DNA from: Profundicola sp964553105
Lineage (GTDB): Bacteria > Bacteroidota > Bacteroidia > Flavobacteriales > Weeksellaceae
Length of the DNA: 9,489 nucleotides
Direction: 5' to 3'
Assembly (NCBI GenBank): GCA_964553105.1
Contig: CAZKJO010000060.1
Coordinates: 1 to 9,489, forward strand
Position 1 is the stretch's first letter. Each line of letters opens with the position of its first letter. The notes below the pieces were generated by a model. It ran no database searches, had not been told where the DNA came from, and saw nothing but the letters and a program-made list of their open reading frames with translations. This document shows positions 1 to 8,201 of the stretch, in pieces. The translations under genes and the position numbers were made by a program.

Positions 1-10
1 TATTTTTCAT

Positions 11-49
11 AAAAATCGCAAGTACAGCAAATGGCTTTACTCGCGATTT
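11..49 (-). terminator. Probable intrinsic terminator after the adaptor gene
   Basis: An imperfect hairpin begins about 40 bases past the adaptor stop codon. The outer arms AAATCGC (13-19) and GCGATTT (43-49) pair perfectly. Pairing continues with AGTA/TACT (21-24 with 38-41) and AGC/GCT (26-28 with 34-36), leaving two single-base mismatches and a 5-base loop. On the minus strand the 3' arm runs into a short T run (GATTTTTATG). The stem is long but not GC-rich and the U-tract is short, so termination is likely rather than certain. It would end the DUF305-adaptor transcript. Confidence 0.5.
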
Positions 50-89
50 AAAAATTAAAATGAAAAAAGTATGAGTCTTATGTTTTACA

Positions 90-1838
90 TTATTTAATGG
101 TTTCTTTCACCTCACCACATTTCAGCATAGAAGCACCATAATATGGGTTTTTAATTTCCTCTTCTAAACTTAACCAATAAGCTCCTTTGTCATTATTCGC
201 CATTGGACAATACTGACTATAAACTGTTTTATTAACTCCAAAAATCTGCACACTATTGGTCATAGCCGTAGAAAGAGCCATAAATTCATCTCTTTGTTTC
301 TTAATATCTGCTGAGGATGCAATTTTGGCTATAGATGATTTTAATGTAGATTGATAATCTTCCCAAGCTTCTTTAGCTGATTTATCTTTCAATTCAGAGG
401 CGTCTAGATTGGCCAAACCGGCTTCAAAAGTCTTAGCGGCGGATTGTGCATCAGACCCTTTATCGTCTACTAAAGCATCCTTTAATTTAATATAATCATT
501 GAACAACGTGCTCAATTGACTGGTAAATTTAGTAGACACCTTAATTCTTTCTAAATCCAAATCAGGAACAGAGCTAGCGTGCTGTTGATGCGCTTCCTCG
601 CCATTGACTTGATTCATCATAGATGGTTTTCCTTGTAGCTGTGCTGCTGCATCTACCGTAAAGGTGCCATGAGTTACGATTTCTTCTCCACTTTTCAATC
701 CTTCGCTTACCGCATAGGTGTCTCCCGATCTTTTACCTAAAGTTACTTCTCGCATTTCAAAAATAGGCTCATCTGGATTGGTTTTAACATAGACCAAAGA
801 ACGTTTACCCGTCCACATAACCGCCGTCGCTGGAATATGTAATTCTTCTATCCCCGAACCTCCCATATTCTCTAAAGTTCCAACGGCAAACATTCCAGGT
901 TTTAAAATACCACCAGCATTGTTTAGCGTTGCCCTTACAGCAATGGTTCTAGAGCTTGTATTTAGGATAGGATCAATAAAACTAATTCTTGCTGTATATT
1001 CTTTGTCTGGATAGGCATTCGTACTAACTTTTATTTCTTGCCCAACCTTGATCATCGAAATTTGATTTTCATAAGCATCGAACATAGCCCAAACGGAGTT
1101 TAAATTACTCAACCTAAGAATGGGTTGACCTTGAGAAACATAATCTCCTTCATCCGCCAATTTCTCTGTAACTGTACCCGAAACCGTAGCGTAAATAGGA
1201 AAAACCTCTTGTACTTTACCCGAAGCTTCTATTTGGTTGATTTGCTTTTCAGATAATTTCCAAAGTTTTAATTTATTTCGAACCGCTTGATATAATTCAG
1301 GTTGCATATCCTTCATAGAAGCTGTGGTAATTAATTCCTGCTGGGTATTGACCAAAGAAGGCGCATAAATCGTTGCTAAAAGCTGACCTTTTCTTACATT
1401 TTCTCCCGTAAAGTTAACATGAAGTTTTTCAATTCTCCCCTCAAAATAACTTGCTTGAACCGTATTGGCTTCTTCATTTCTCATGATTTTACCCGAAAGT
1501 GTAATGGTACTACCCTCTGTAGTAGTAGCCGCTCCAATAATACTCGTCTGAATGTTAGCAAGCGCCATAGCATTCTCAGTCATTCTGATTTCATTAGGCG
1601 AAAGACCTTCAGAACCTTCCTCAGCAGGAATTAAATCCATTCCACACAGCGGACAATCTCCTGGCTCGGGTTGCATAATTTGTGGATGCATAGAGCAGGT
1701 CCACATTTGATTAGCATCAGCCGCATGCTCATGTGTTTCCTCTGACTCAGAACTAGGGTCAGATCCACCAAAAGCAAAATAACCAACTGCTAAACCAATC
1801 AGCAGTGCAGAAATGATGTAGATTATATTTTTATTCAT
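90..1838 (-). CDS. cusB: CusB-like RND efflux periplasmic adaptor with N-terminal heavy-metal-binding domain and C-terminal DUF3347 domain
   Basis: This is the membrane-fusion (adaptor) subunit that would bridge the inner-membrane pump and the outer-membrane channel in the periplasm. Residues 5-23 form one hydrophobic N-terminal anchor or signal. A His/Glu-rich linker (H36, H38) leads to a short heavy-metal-binding domain at about 45-72, with C48, M50, H51, C62, C65 and M67 as candidate ligands. The HlyD/CusB-type core (lipoyl-like, hairpin and beta-barrel parts) covers about 110-400. A His-containing linker (H417, H420) is followed by a DUF3347 domain (about 440-582) with C544-P-M546, W555, the NPYYG stretch, M571 and C574. 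At 582 residues it is much longer than E. coli CusB (roughly 400), because of these two added domains. The start lies 2 bases after the DUF305 stop codon, so the two genes are probably translated together. The adaptor assignment is firm; copper/silver specificity rests on the neighbouring pump and the Cys/Met motifs. Confidence 0.93.
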   Translation of the reverse strand: MNKNIIYIISALLIGLAVGYFAFGGSDPSSESEETHEHAADANQMWTCSMHPQIMQPEPGDCPLCGMDLIPAEEGSEGLSPNEIRMTENAMALANIQTSIIGAATTTEGSTITLSGKIMRNEEANTVQASYFEGRIEKLHVNFTGENVRKGQLLATIYAPSLVNTQQELITTASMKDMQPELYQAVRNKLKLWKLSEKQINQIEASGKVQEVFPIYATVSGTVTEKLADEGDYVSQGQPILRLSNLNSVWAMFDAYENQISMIKVGQEIKVSTNAYPDKEYTARISFIDPILNTSSRTIAVRATLNNAGGILKPGMFAVGTLENMGGSGIEELHIPATAVMWTGKRSLVYVKTNPDEPIFEMREVTLGKRSGDTYAVSEGLKSGEEIVTHGTFTVDAAAQLQGKPSMMNQVNGEEAHQQHASSVPDLDLERIKVSTKFTSQLSTLFNDYIKLKDALVDDKGSDAQSAAKTFEAGLANLDASELKDKSAKEAWEDYQSTLKSSIAKIASSADIKKQRDEFMALSTAMTNSVQIFGVNKTVYSQYCPMANNDKGAYWLSLEEEIKNPYYGASMLKCGEVKETIK

Positions 1839-1840
1839 TA

Positions 1841-2323
1841 TTACTTCTTGTTTTCTAATTTCTTAATCAGCCTTTTCATTTGTTCAATTTCTTTTTCTTG
1901 CGCCTTAATGATATCATCTGCTAAGGCTTTAACTTCAGGATCCTGAATATCGGCACGTGAACTCGTTAGTATAGCAATCGAATGATGTGGAATCATAGCT
2001 TTCATCCATAAGACATCACCTACAATTGGTTTTTGTGCTCTCACCAATCCAAAAGCACCTACGAATAACAGCACGCTGCCCACTATAATAGCGATGTTTT
2101 TAGTTTTATTCTGATACATATTTCTCATAAAAAACCACATGATCAGCGCCATGGTAGAGATTCCTAAACAGGTCATATAAAAGCGTGTGAGACTAAAATA
2201 AACATGATCTGTGCTATAGGTATTCAAATACATCGTGATGTACATGGCAACAAAAGATGCAGCCAACATTAAAATGAATTTGGTGTATACGGGTTTGTTT
2301 GAATGTTTTTTAGGTGATTTCAT
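1841..2323 (-). CDS. Membrane protein with a half-length DUF305 domain
   Basis: A 160-residue protein with three predicted membrane segments (about 15-33, 46-67 and 76-95) followed by a soluble tail. The tail carries the DUF305 signature: a Met-Ile-Pro-His-His motif at 110-114 preceded by W106 and M107, then an acidic/basic helix with Q142, E146 and M149. Full DUF305 domains are longer and normally repeat the His-containing helical unit; only one unit is present here, which is usual for this membrane-anchored form in Bacteroidota. DUF305 proteins often lie beside copper-resistance genes, and the His/Met residues suggest metal binding, but no biochemical role is established that I can name. 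It is the first gene after the terminator at 2478-2505 and sits 2 bases before the adaptor gene. Which side of the membrane the DUF305 tail faces cannot be read with certainty: three segments with a Lys-rich N-terminus favour a periplasmic tail. Confidence 0.85.
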   Translation of the reverse strand: MKSPKKHSNKPVYTKFILMLAASFVAMYITMYLNTYSTDHVYFSLTRFYMTCLGISTMALIMWFFMRNMYQNKTKNIAIIVGSVLLFVGAFGLVRAQKPIVGDVLWMKAMIPHHSIAILTSSRADIQDPEVKALADDIIKAQEKEIEQMKRLIKKLENKK

Positions 2324-2477
2324 AATGGAATGTTTTTAAGTTTTTTTTAAAGTAATTTTAGAATCTAGGCAAGTGTTTATTTTTAATGTTCAGATCACAT
2401 CTTATTTTTATTTCTCTTTTAGCGGTAATTAGGTAAACTTCAATTTATCTTACTTGATATTGATTGAAATAGAGTTA

Positions 2478-2505
2478 AAAATCCCCGCCCTAAGTCGGGG
2501 ATTTT
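2478..2505 (-). terminator. Strong intrinsic terminator (probably bidirectional) after the DUF3347 gene
   Basis: A perfect 10-bp stem, AAAATCCCCG (2478-2487) with CGGGGATTTT (2496-2505), encloses an 8-base loop. It begins 14 bases past the DUF3347 stop codon. Read on the minus strand, the GC-rich stem is followed by a T run (GGGGATTTTTAAC). The A and T tracts are symmetric, so it could work both ways, but no plus-strand gene needs it. It separates the pump/channel/DUF3347 genes from the DUF305/adaptor genes. The rest of the gap (2324-2477) shows no ORF and no good TAnnTTTG promoter match, although a promoter for the DUF305 gene should lie there if this terminator is efficient. Confidence 0.85.
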
Positions 2506-2519
2506 ATTTGACCTAGAAA

Positions 2520-3122
2520 TTATTTAATCTCCTTTTTCACCTCACCACAAGTCATCATCTTATCACCAAAGTATGGGTTTCTAATGTTAGATTCGGTACT
2601 TAACCAAGTTCCTCCATCTTCACCATACATTGGGCAAAACTGCTGATAAAGTGTTACTTCAGTTCCAGTAACTTCTACCATTTCCATTACACTCGCAGTT
2701 AATCCCTCGAAATGCTCACGTTGAGCTTCGATTTCACTTCCTGCGATATCTTGTGTGTGCTTAGTTGCAGCCTCTACCATAGGTTTTAATTTAGCTTGCT
2801 CTTCTTCTGAATAAGCAGCAAAGTCAAAACTGTTTAATTTAGCTTCTAAGTTTTTAGCTTTTTCTGCTGCAGCTGTTCCGTCTGTATCTACTAAAGCATC
2901 TTTCAACTCCATATAAGCAGCGATTACTTCGTTATTCACTTCCACATTCTCTGAAGTTTCAGTAGCAGCTACTTCAGTTTCTGCTGGCGTAGTTTCAGCG
3001 GTCTTTTTAGCATCATCACAAGAAAATGCAGTTAGACCTACAAAAGCTAAGGCAAAAATCGCTGATTTAGCTTTTAAATTGTTGCGTACATCTGTTAGGA
3101 TGTTGTTTTGATTGTTCATCAT
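2520..3122 (-). CDS. DUF3347 domain-containing putative lipoprotein
   Basis: A 200-residue protein. After a polar, 20-residue N-region comes a hydrophobic segment (about 21-34) ending in A-F-S-C35, a plausible though non-classical lipobox, then Asp-Asp and a low-complexity Thr/Glu/Ala linker to about residue 63. Acylation at C35 would place it on the periplasmic or outer membrane. The rest is one DUF3347 domain: a helical part (about 65-150), then conserved C163-P-M165, W173, an NPYFG stretch (182-186), M189, M190 and C192. The same domain ends the adaptor protein, with 17 of 28 identical residues in the last segment. Its Cys/Met residues and the fusion to an efflux adaptor point to periplasmic Cu(I) or Ag(I) binding; that is inference, as the family has no assigned function that I know of. 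It lies 62 bases downstream of the channel gene, with no clear promoter between them, and is followed by a strong terminator, so it is probably the last gene of the pump operon. Confidence 0.88.
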   Translation of the reverse strand: MMNNQNNILTDVRNNLKAKSAIFALAFVGLTAFSCDDAKKTAETTPAETEVAATETSENVEVNNEVIAAYMELKDALVDTDGTAAAEKAKNLEAKLNSFDFAAYSEEEQAKLKPMVEAATKHTQDIAGSEIEAQREHFEGLTASVMEMVEVTGTEVTLYQQFCPMYGEDGGTWLSTESNIRNPYFGDKMMTCGEVKKEIK

Positions 3123-3184
3123 TTTGTTAAAATTTAAATTAATATTATTTTGTTTTAGTTATTAAGTTTTAATGACTTAAGTGT

Positions 3185-4399
3185 TTATAATTGAATCAAA
3201 TAGTCGATCAAAGAAGTTTGTTCGTAATAATCTTTAATCGCTTGAATTTGATTTTTCTGGAACTTCAATTGAAGCTCTTGAATTTTTAAAACCTCATCAT
3301 AATCTATAGTTCCTGTCTCATAGTTTTTAAGAAGAATTTTCTCTGCGTTTTTCGCTATTTCTAGATTATCTTTTTGAACATCGAACTTAATTCTAGATTG
3401 TTTTCTTTGAGAAATAGCTTTAGACAATTCAGCGGTCAACAGGTTAAGTCTTTCGTTTTTCTGAGCTTGAATCTCTTGTTTTTTGATTTCGTTTTGTACA
3501 CTGACAGAAGTGTATTTTTTATTAAAAATAGGAATAGATAAGGATAGCATCGGCATCACCATATCCTTTACAGAACTCGTAATCATAGGATGCGCATCTT
3601 GGTTGATGTATTCTACACCCACACCTAAAGTTGGACTACTTTCTTTCTGATTTAATTTCTCGGACTGATCTACGCTATAGGCTACCTTGTCGTACTTTAA
3701 AAGTTCTGGGTTATTATTTAAACCTTCATATGCCAAAATCTCCTCGTTTTTAGGAAATTCTAAATCCGAAACAATTTGAATAGGCGTATCATAATCTCGG
3801 TTCATTAAACTATTCAAAGCTGCTTTTAAACCCACACTTTTCTGATTTAAAACATCTATTTCCTCCTGCAATTCATTTTGCCTAATTTGTAAACGCATAA
3901 CATCTACCGGAGAAGCCTTTCCTACTCTCACTGATGTTAAGGCTAGCTTTTCAAAAGTTTGTAAAAGTGTCTTGTTCTGAGCCAAAACTTCTTGCTGAGC
4001 TTGAATTTCATAGATCTGATAATACAGTTGAGAAATCGAAAGAGCTAATTTACGTTGTGCAATATCCACGTCTACTAATTGAGCATCTGCCACAGATTCT
4101 GCATATGCCTTCTTGGCAGGTAATGTCCCAAACCAAGGCAACATTTGCATCGCCGAAACACTAAACCTTTCCATAGGCATATCCATTTCTGGACGCACGG
4201 CCATAAAACCAAAGTTAAATTCGGTATTGCCTAGCGTATTGACCTCATTTACTTTTTCTACAGCGACTTGATACTGATAATCCAACTTTTGAATCGAAGG
4301 ATTATTTACCAAAGCTTCCTGAATTAAAATTTCTAATTGTTGTGCGTTTAGCATGCTAGACACTAATAGGGCACATATGATTTGTATTCCTTTTCTCAT
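3185..4399 (-). CDS. TolC-family outer-membrane channel of the Cus-type efflux system
   Basis: This 404-residue protein should be the outer-membrane exit duct (CusC/TolC role) for the pump. Residues 1-19 form a signal peptide with a likely cut after ...LNA-19, and there is no lipobox, unlike E. coli CusC, which is a lipoprotein. Two outer-membrane efflux protein repeats can be followed: each starts with an Asn-Pro helix (N33-P34 in the first, an N-N-N-P-E-L stretch in the second) and continues into long Gln/Lys/Glu-rich coiled-coil helices. The segment around 55-95 is Met-rich, for example a Met-Asp-Met-Pro-Met run, which might help metal passage. The ATG overlaps the pump's TGA stop as ATGA (4396-4399), so translational coupling is likely. 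The family call is solid; partnership with the pump rests on the overlap. Confidence 0.93.
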   Translation of the reverse strand: MRKGIQIICALLVSSMLNAQQLEILIQEALVNNPSIQKLDYQYQVAVEKVNEVNTLGNTEFNFGFMAVRPEMDMPMERFSVSAMQMLPWFGTLPAKKAYAESVADAQLVDVDIAQRKLALSISQLYYQIYEIQAQQEVLAQNKTLLQTFEKLALTSVRVGKASPVDVMRLQIRQNELQEEIDVLNQKSVGLKAALNSLMNRDYDTPIQIVSDLEFPKNEEILAYEGLNNNPELLKYDKVAYSVDQSEKLNQKESSPTLGVGVEYINQDAHPMITSSVKDMVMPMLSLSIPIFNKKYTSVSVQNEIKKQEIQAQKNERLNLLTAELSKAISQRKQSRIKFDVQKDNLEIAKNAEKILLKNYETGTIDYDEVLKIQELQLKFQKNQIQAIKDYYEQTSLIDYLIQL

Positions 4400-7300
4400 T
4401 TTTTTGTGTATTTAAGTTTTAACTCAGCTTTAAGGCTAAACAAAACCGGAACTACGAATAGGGTAATTAAAGCAATCAACATTCCCCCAAAACTCGGGAT
4501 AGCCATAGGTATCATAATATCACTTCCTCGTCCGGTAGAAGTAAGTACAGGCAATAATGCCAATATGGTGGTAGCCGTTGTCATTAAACAAGGTCTAATT
4601 CTCTTTAATCCAGCTTCTAAGACTGAATCTCTAATTTCTTCTTTGGTACTCGGCTCATTTTTATCAAATGTTTGTGTTAAATAGGTCGCCATAACCACGC
4701 CATCATCTGTTGCAATTCCAAATAAGGCAATAAATCCAACCCAAACCGCCACACTTAAGTTCACCGGATGCATTTGGAAGAGATTCCTTAAGTTTTCATC
4801 GAAGAAATCTATATTCAAGAACCAATCTTGTCCGTACAACCAAATCATGATAAATCCACCTGAAAAGGCCACCGCAATTCCTGTGAAAACCATTAAAGAA
4901 GTCAACACAGAACGGAATTGAAAATAGAGAATCAAGAAAATAATGATTAAGGCTAATGGAACAATAATCGCTAATGTTTTCTCTGCTCTCAATTGGTTTT
5001 CATAGGTTCCTGTAAAGTGATAAGTAATTCCTTTTGGAACTTGTAAACTACCATTGTCTATATGCTCTTTAATTAAAGCCTGGGCATTTTCAACAACATC
5101 TACCTCAGCATATTCTTCTAATTTATCGAACAATACATAGCCAACCAAGAAGGTATCTTCACTATTAATCATCTGTGGACCTTGTTCATACCTAAGCTCT
5201 ACCAATTCCCCTAACGGAACAGGATTTCCTTTTTCTACCGGCACATAAATCTTCTCTAAATCATCTGGGTTCGCTCTCAGTTCACGAGGATAGCGTACTC
5301 TAACCCCATATCTTTCTCTTCCTTCCACCGTTTGAGTTAAAGGCATTCCACCAACGGCAACTTGTAGAATTTCTTGAACATCTTCGATGCTGATTCCGTA
5401 TCGCGCCAAACGATCGCGCTTAATATCAATCAGCATATAAGGTTTACCCACTATACGATCCGCAAACACAGCCTCTACTTTAACACCTTCTGCATGTTTT
5501 AATATTTCTTCGAGTTCTAATCCAAAAGCTTCTATTTGCCTTAAATCTTGACCTTTTACTTTGATTCCCATAGGAGCTCTCATCCCCGTCTGCAACATCA
5601 CCAAACGAGTTTCAATCGGTTGTAATCTAGGCGCAGAAGTCACCCCCGGAAGCTTGGTAACCCGTACGATTTCATCCCAAATATCATCTGGATTTTTAAT
5701 TTCAGGTCGCCAATTTCTGTAGAACTCACCAGAATTATCAGGGATCAAATCTTTAGTATCCACACTGAAAGCCGCCTTGTGCTTAACCGATCTATGTGGC
5801 TCTTCTGGTGTTAAATTAGGATTATGAACAATTCCACCATCTTTTAACTCAAAATATCCGTCTTCGTCTACTTTAAATCTTTGTCTCTTTCCATTTTCAT
5901 TTAGTGCATATTCTGACTTATAATTAATGATATTCTCAAACATAGAAAGAGGCGCTGGGTCTAATGCTGATTCAGTTCTACCCGCTTTACCCACTACAGT
6001 CTCAATCTCCGGAATACTTGCTACCGCCATATCTAATTGTTGCAGAATACGCTTGTTTTCATCTACTCCCGAATGTGGCATCGAGGTAGGCATCAACAAG
6101 AAAGAACCTTCATTTAAAGATGGCATGAATTCCTTTCCAGTATTTTGCATAATAACAAAGCCAACTATAACCAAAGCCGTTGGAACAGAAAGGAAAATAA
6201 GTTTATAGCGTAGTGCCCAATGTAGAATTTGAGCATAATATCTTTGAAATAACCAGAAAAAACCAAGCAATCCAAAACAGATAATACCAACAAAAATTAA
6301 ATTCCAAAAGATGTTTTTATCTACCCCTAATGGTCGCCAATATTCTGCTAACAAGAAGATGATTGCAAGAGCTGAAATAAAGATATTCAACCTATTAGCC
6401 TGTTCGTCGCTCAGTATGGGTTTAGGCGTTAAGAAGTCTTCTTTTAACAATCCCGTAATTCCAAAAGCAATTAAAACCAAGCCCAACCAAAAGCCAAATA
6501 TCAAAGCAATGATTCCTAGTCCTATCCATAGGGTATTTAGGAACATGGTGGTTAGCTTTTTATAGTTTCTTTTCTTAAATAGATAAGCTGCAAACGGCGG
6601 AATTAAAAAGATAGCCACCAAAAAAGCCGCCACCAATGCCATAGTTTTGGTAAAGGCTAAGGGTCTAAAGAGTTTACCCTCTGCTCCCACCATGGTGAAC
6701 ACAGGAATAAAACTAATAATCGTTGTAAGTACCGCAGTTAAAATAGCGCCAGAAACTTCTGAACTGGCATTATATACGACCGTATTAATCGGAAGTCTTT
6801 CTCCTGTTTGGTCAAACCTTTCTTTATTTTCATCAAGATGTCGAATGACATTTTCAGAGAGAATAACACCGATATCCACCATCGTACCAATCGCAATCGC
6901 AATACCCGAAAGAGCTACAATGTTGGCATCTACATTAAAGAGTTTCATGGCGATAAAAACCATCAAAACAGCTACTGGCAATAGACCAGCAATGAGTAAA
7001 GATGCTCTAAGGTTGAACACCATTACAATAATCACAAAAATTGTAATTAAAATCTCTAAGGTTAAGGCCTCATCTAAAGTGCCAAGTGTTTCTTGAATCA
7101 ATTCAGATCTATCATAAAAAGGTACAATGGTCAATTGCGAAACCGTTCCGTCTGATAATTCTTTAGAAGGCAAACCAGAGGCAATAGCATCAATTTGAAC
7201 TTTTACATTTTCGATGACCTCCATAGGATTTGCTCCATATCTCGCAGTAACAACACCACCGACGACCTCAGCACCTTCTTTGTCTAAAATACCACGTCTA

Positions 7301-8163
7301 GGTGCGGGACCAAGGCTAACATGTGCGATATCGCTCACACGAATAGGCGTATAATTCTCGGAAGCAACCACAGCATTCTCGATGTCTGCAATTGACTTCA
7401 CATACCCCAATCCACGCACTAGGTATTCAGCTTGGTTTATTTCCATGGTTTGCGCACCAATATCTTTGTTCGACATTTTAACCGCCTTTACGATCTCGGC
7501 CAAACCAATATTGTATTGACGCATCAATTCAGGTTTTACATCAATCTGATATTCCTGAACAAAACCACCAATAGACGCAACTTCAGAAACACCACTTGCC
7601 GAGGAAAGCGCATACTTTACATAATAATCTTGGATGCTTCGTAATTCGTTTAAATCCCAACCACCGGTTACGTTTCCATCTTTGTCTCTTCCTTCTAAAG
7701 TGTACCAATAAATTTGTCCTAAACCAGTTGCATCAGGACCTAAAGTTGGGTTCACATTTTCGGGTAGCAAACCAGCTGGAAGAGAATTTAATTTTTCTAA
7801 TATTCGACTTCTGCTCCAATAGAATTCAACATCCTCTTCGAAAATGATATAGATGGTAGAGAAACCAAACATAGAAGAGCTACGAATCGTCTTCACACCT
7901 GGAATTCCTAGTAAAGTAGTGGTTAAAGGATAACTAATTTGGTCTTCTATATCTTGTGGAGACCTTCCCTCCCATTGGGTGTAAATGATTTGCTGATTCT
8001 CCCCAATATCAGGAATCGCATCCACCGCCACCGGATTAGTTGGTAGAAAACCTGTATCCCAATTAAATGGAGCATTTACGATACCCCAAGTTGTGAAAAG
8101 AGCTAATAACAAAACAGCTACTAACTTATTTTCTATAAGAAATTTTATGCCTTTATTTAGCAT
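4396..8163 (-). CDS. cusA: CusA/CzcA-family heavy-metal RND efflux pump, Cu(I)/Ag(I) type, unusually long
   Basis: This is the inner-membrane, proton-driven pump of the tripartite system. Family landmarks are the IPDIG start of the periplasmic domain (about 50-54), the LGPDATG motif at 141-147, the VASIGG stretch near 195-200, and the TM4 motif with M428 and D430 (D405 of E. coli CusA is the proton-relay Asp). By hand alignment the three methionines of the E. coli CusA metal site, M573, M623 and M672, match M691, M741 and M856, which favours copper/silver over zinc/cobalt. The protein has 1255 residues against about 1047 for E. coli CusA. The extra length is a hydrophobic insert at about 530-640 with three or four possible membrane segments, a polar periplasmic insert at about 750-818, and a short one near 1111-1132. 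Two relay positions differ: E939 corresponds to D1153 and K984 to C1192. The start at 8163 gives the expected short cytoplasmic N-terminus before TM1. The gene lies 147 bases after the HYC_CC_PP gene and overlaps the channel gene. Confidence 0.96.
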   Translation of the reverse strand: MLNKGIKFLIENKLVAVLLLALFTTWGIVNAPFNWDTGFLPTNPVAVDAIPDIGENQQIIYTQWEGRSPQDIEDQISYPLTTTLLGIPGVKTIRSSSMFGFSTIYIIFEEDVEFYWSRSRILEKLNSLPAGLLPENVNPTLGPDATGLGQIYWYTLEGRDKDGNVTGGWDLNELRSIQDYYVKYALSSASGVSEVASIGGFVQEYQIDVKPELMRQYNIGLAEIVKAVKMSNKDIGAQTMEINQAEYLVRGLGYVKSIADIENAVVASENYTPIRVSDIAHVSLGPAPRRGILDKEGAEVVGGVVTARYGANPMEVIENVKVQIDAIASGLPSKELSDGTVSQLTIVPFYDRSELIQETLGTLDEALTLEILITIFVIIVMVFNLRASLLIAGLLPVAVLMVFIAMKLFNVDANIVALSGIAIAIGTMVDIGVILSENVIRHLDENKERFDQTGERLPINTVVYNASSEVSGAILTAVLTTIISFIPVFTMVGAEGKLFRPLAFTKTMALVAAFLVAIFLIPPFAAYLFKKRNYKKLTTMFLNTLWIGLGIIALIFGFWLGLVLIAFGITGLLKEDFLTPKPILSDEQANRLNIFISALAIIFLLAEYWRPLGVDKNIFWNLIFVGIICFGLLGFFWLFQRYYAQILHWALRYKLIFLSVPTALVIVGFVIMQNTGKEFMPSLNEGSFLLMPTSMPHSGVDENKRILQQLDMAVASIPEIETVVGKAGRTESALDPAPLSMFENIINYKSEYALNENGKRQRFKVDEDGYFELKDGGIVHNPNLTPEEPHRSVKHKAAFSVDTKDLIPDNSGEFYRNWRPEIKNPDDIWDEIVRVTKLPGVTSAPRLQPIETRLVMLQTGMRAPMGIKVKGQDLRQIEAFGLELEEILKHAEGVKVEAVFADRIVGKPYMLIDIKRDRLARYGISIEDVQEILQVAVGGMPLTQTVEGRERYGVRVRYPRELRANPDDLEKIYVPVEKGNPVPLGELVELRYEQGPQMINSEDTFLVGYVLFDKLEEYAEVDVVENAQALIKEHIDNGSLQVPKGITYHFTGTYENQLRAEKTLAIIVPLALIIIFLILYFQFRSVLTSLMVFTGIAVAFSGGFIMIWLYGQDWFLNIDFFDENLRNLFQMHPVNLSVAVWVGFIALFGIATDDGVVMATYLTQTFDKNEPSTKEEIRDSVLEAGLKRIRPCLMTTATTILALLPVLTSTGRGSDIMIPMAIPSFGGMLIALITLFVVPVLFSLKAELKLKYTKK

Positions 8164-8201
8164 TTGATTTTGATTTTGAACAATGAAACATCTTTGTAGA
8201 T

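Noticed and set aside
90..2610. Matching DNA segments at 90-180 and 2520-2610 as ends of a mobile element
   Set aside because: Both segments encode the same conserved DUF3347 C-terminus; there is no transposase, no terminal inverted repeat and no target duplication.
3123..3184. Possible promoter between the channel and DUF3347 genes
   Set aside because: The gap is almost pure A/T with no TAnnTTTG box, so co-transcription with the channel gene is simpler.
4382..4684. Plus-strand open frame of 100 codons over the cusA/channel junction
   Set aside because: It is antisense to the well-conserved C-terminus of the pump and has no recognisable features or promoter.
6647..7096. Plus-strand open frame of 149 codons inside cusA
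   Set aside because: It lies wholly within the conserved TM region of the pump on the other strand, shows no domain pattern, and its Ser/Thr/Ile-rich composition is what a reverse-strand shadow of membrane codons gives.
8163..8179. Tandem hexamer (TTTTGA, nearly three copies) just before the cusA start codon
   Set aside because: It is short and AT-rich and could arise by chance; at most it keeps the start region unstructured. Not enough for a repeat feature.
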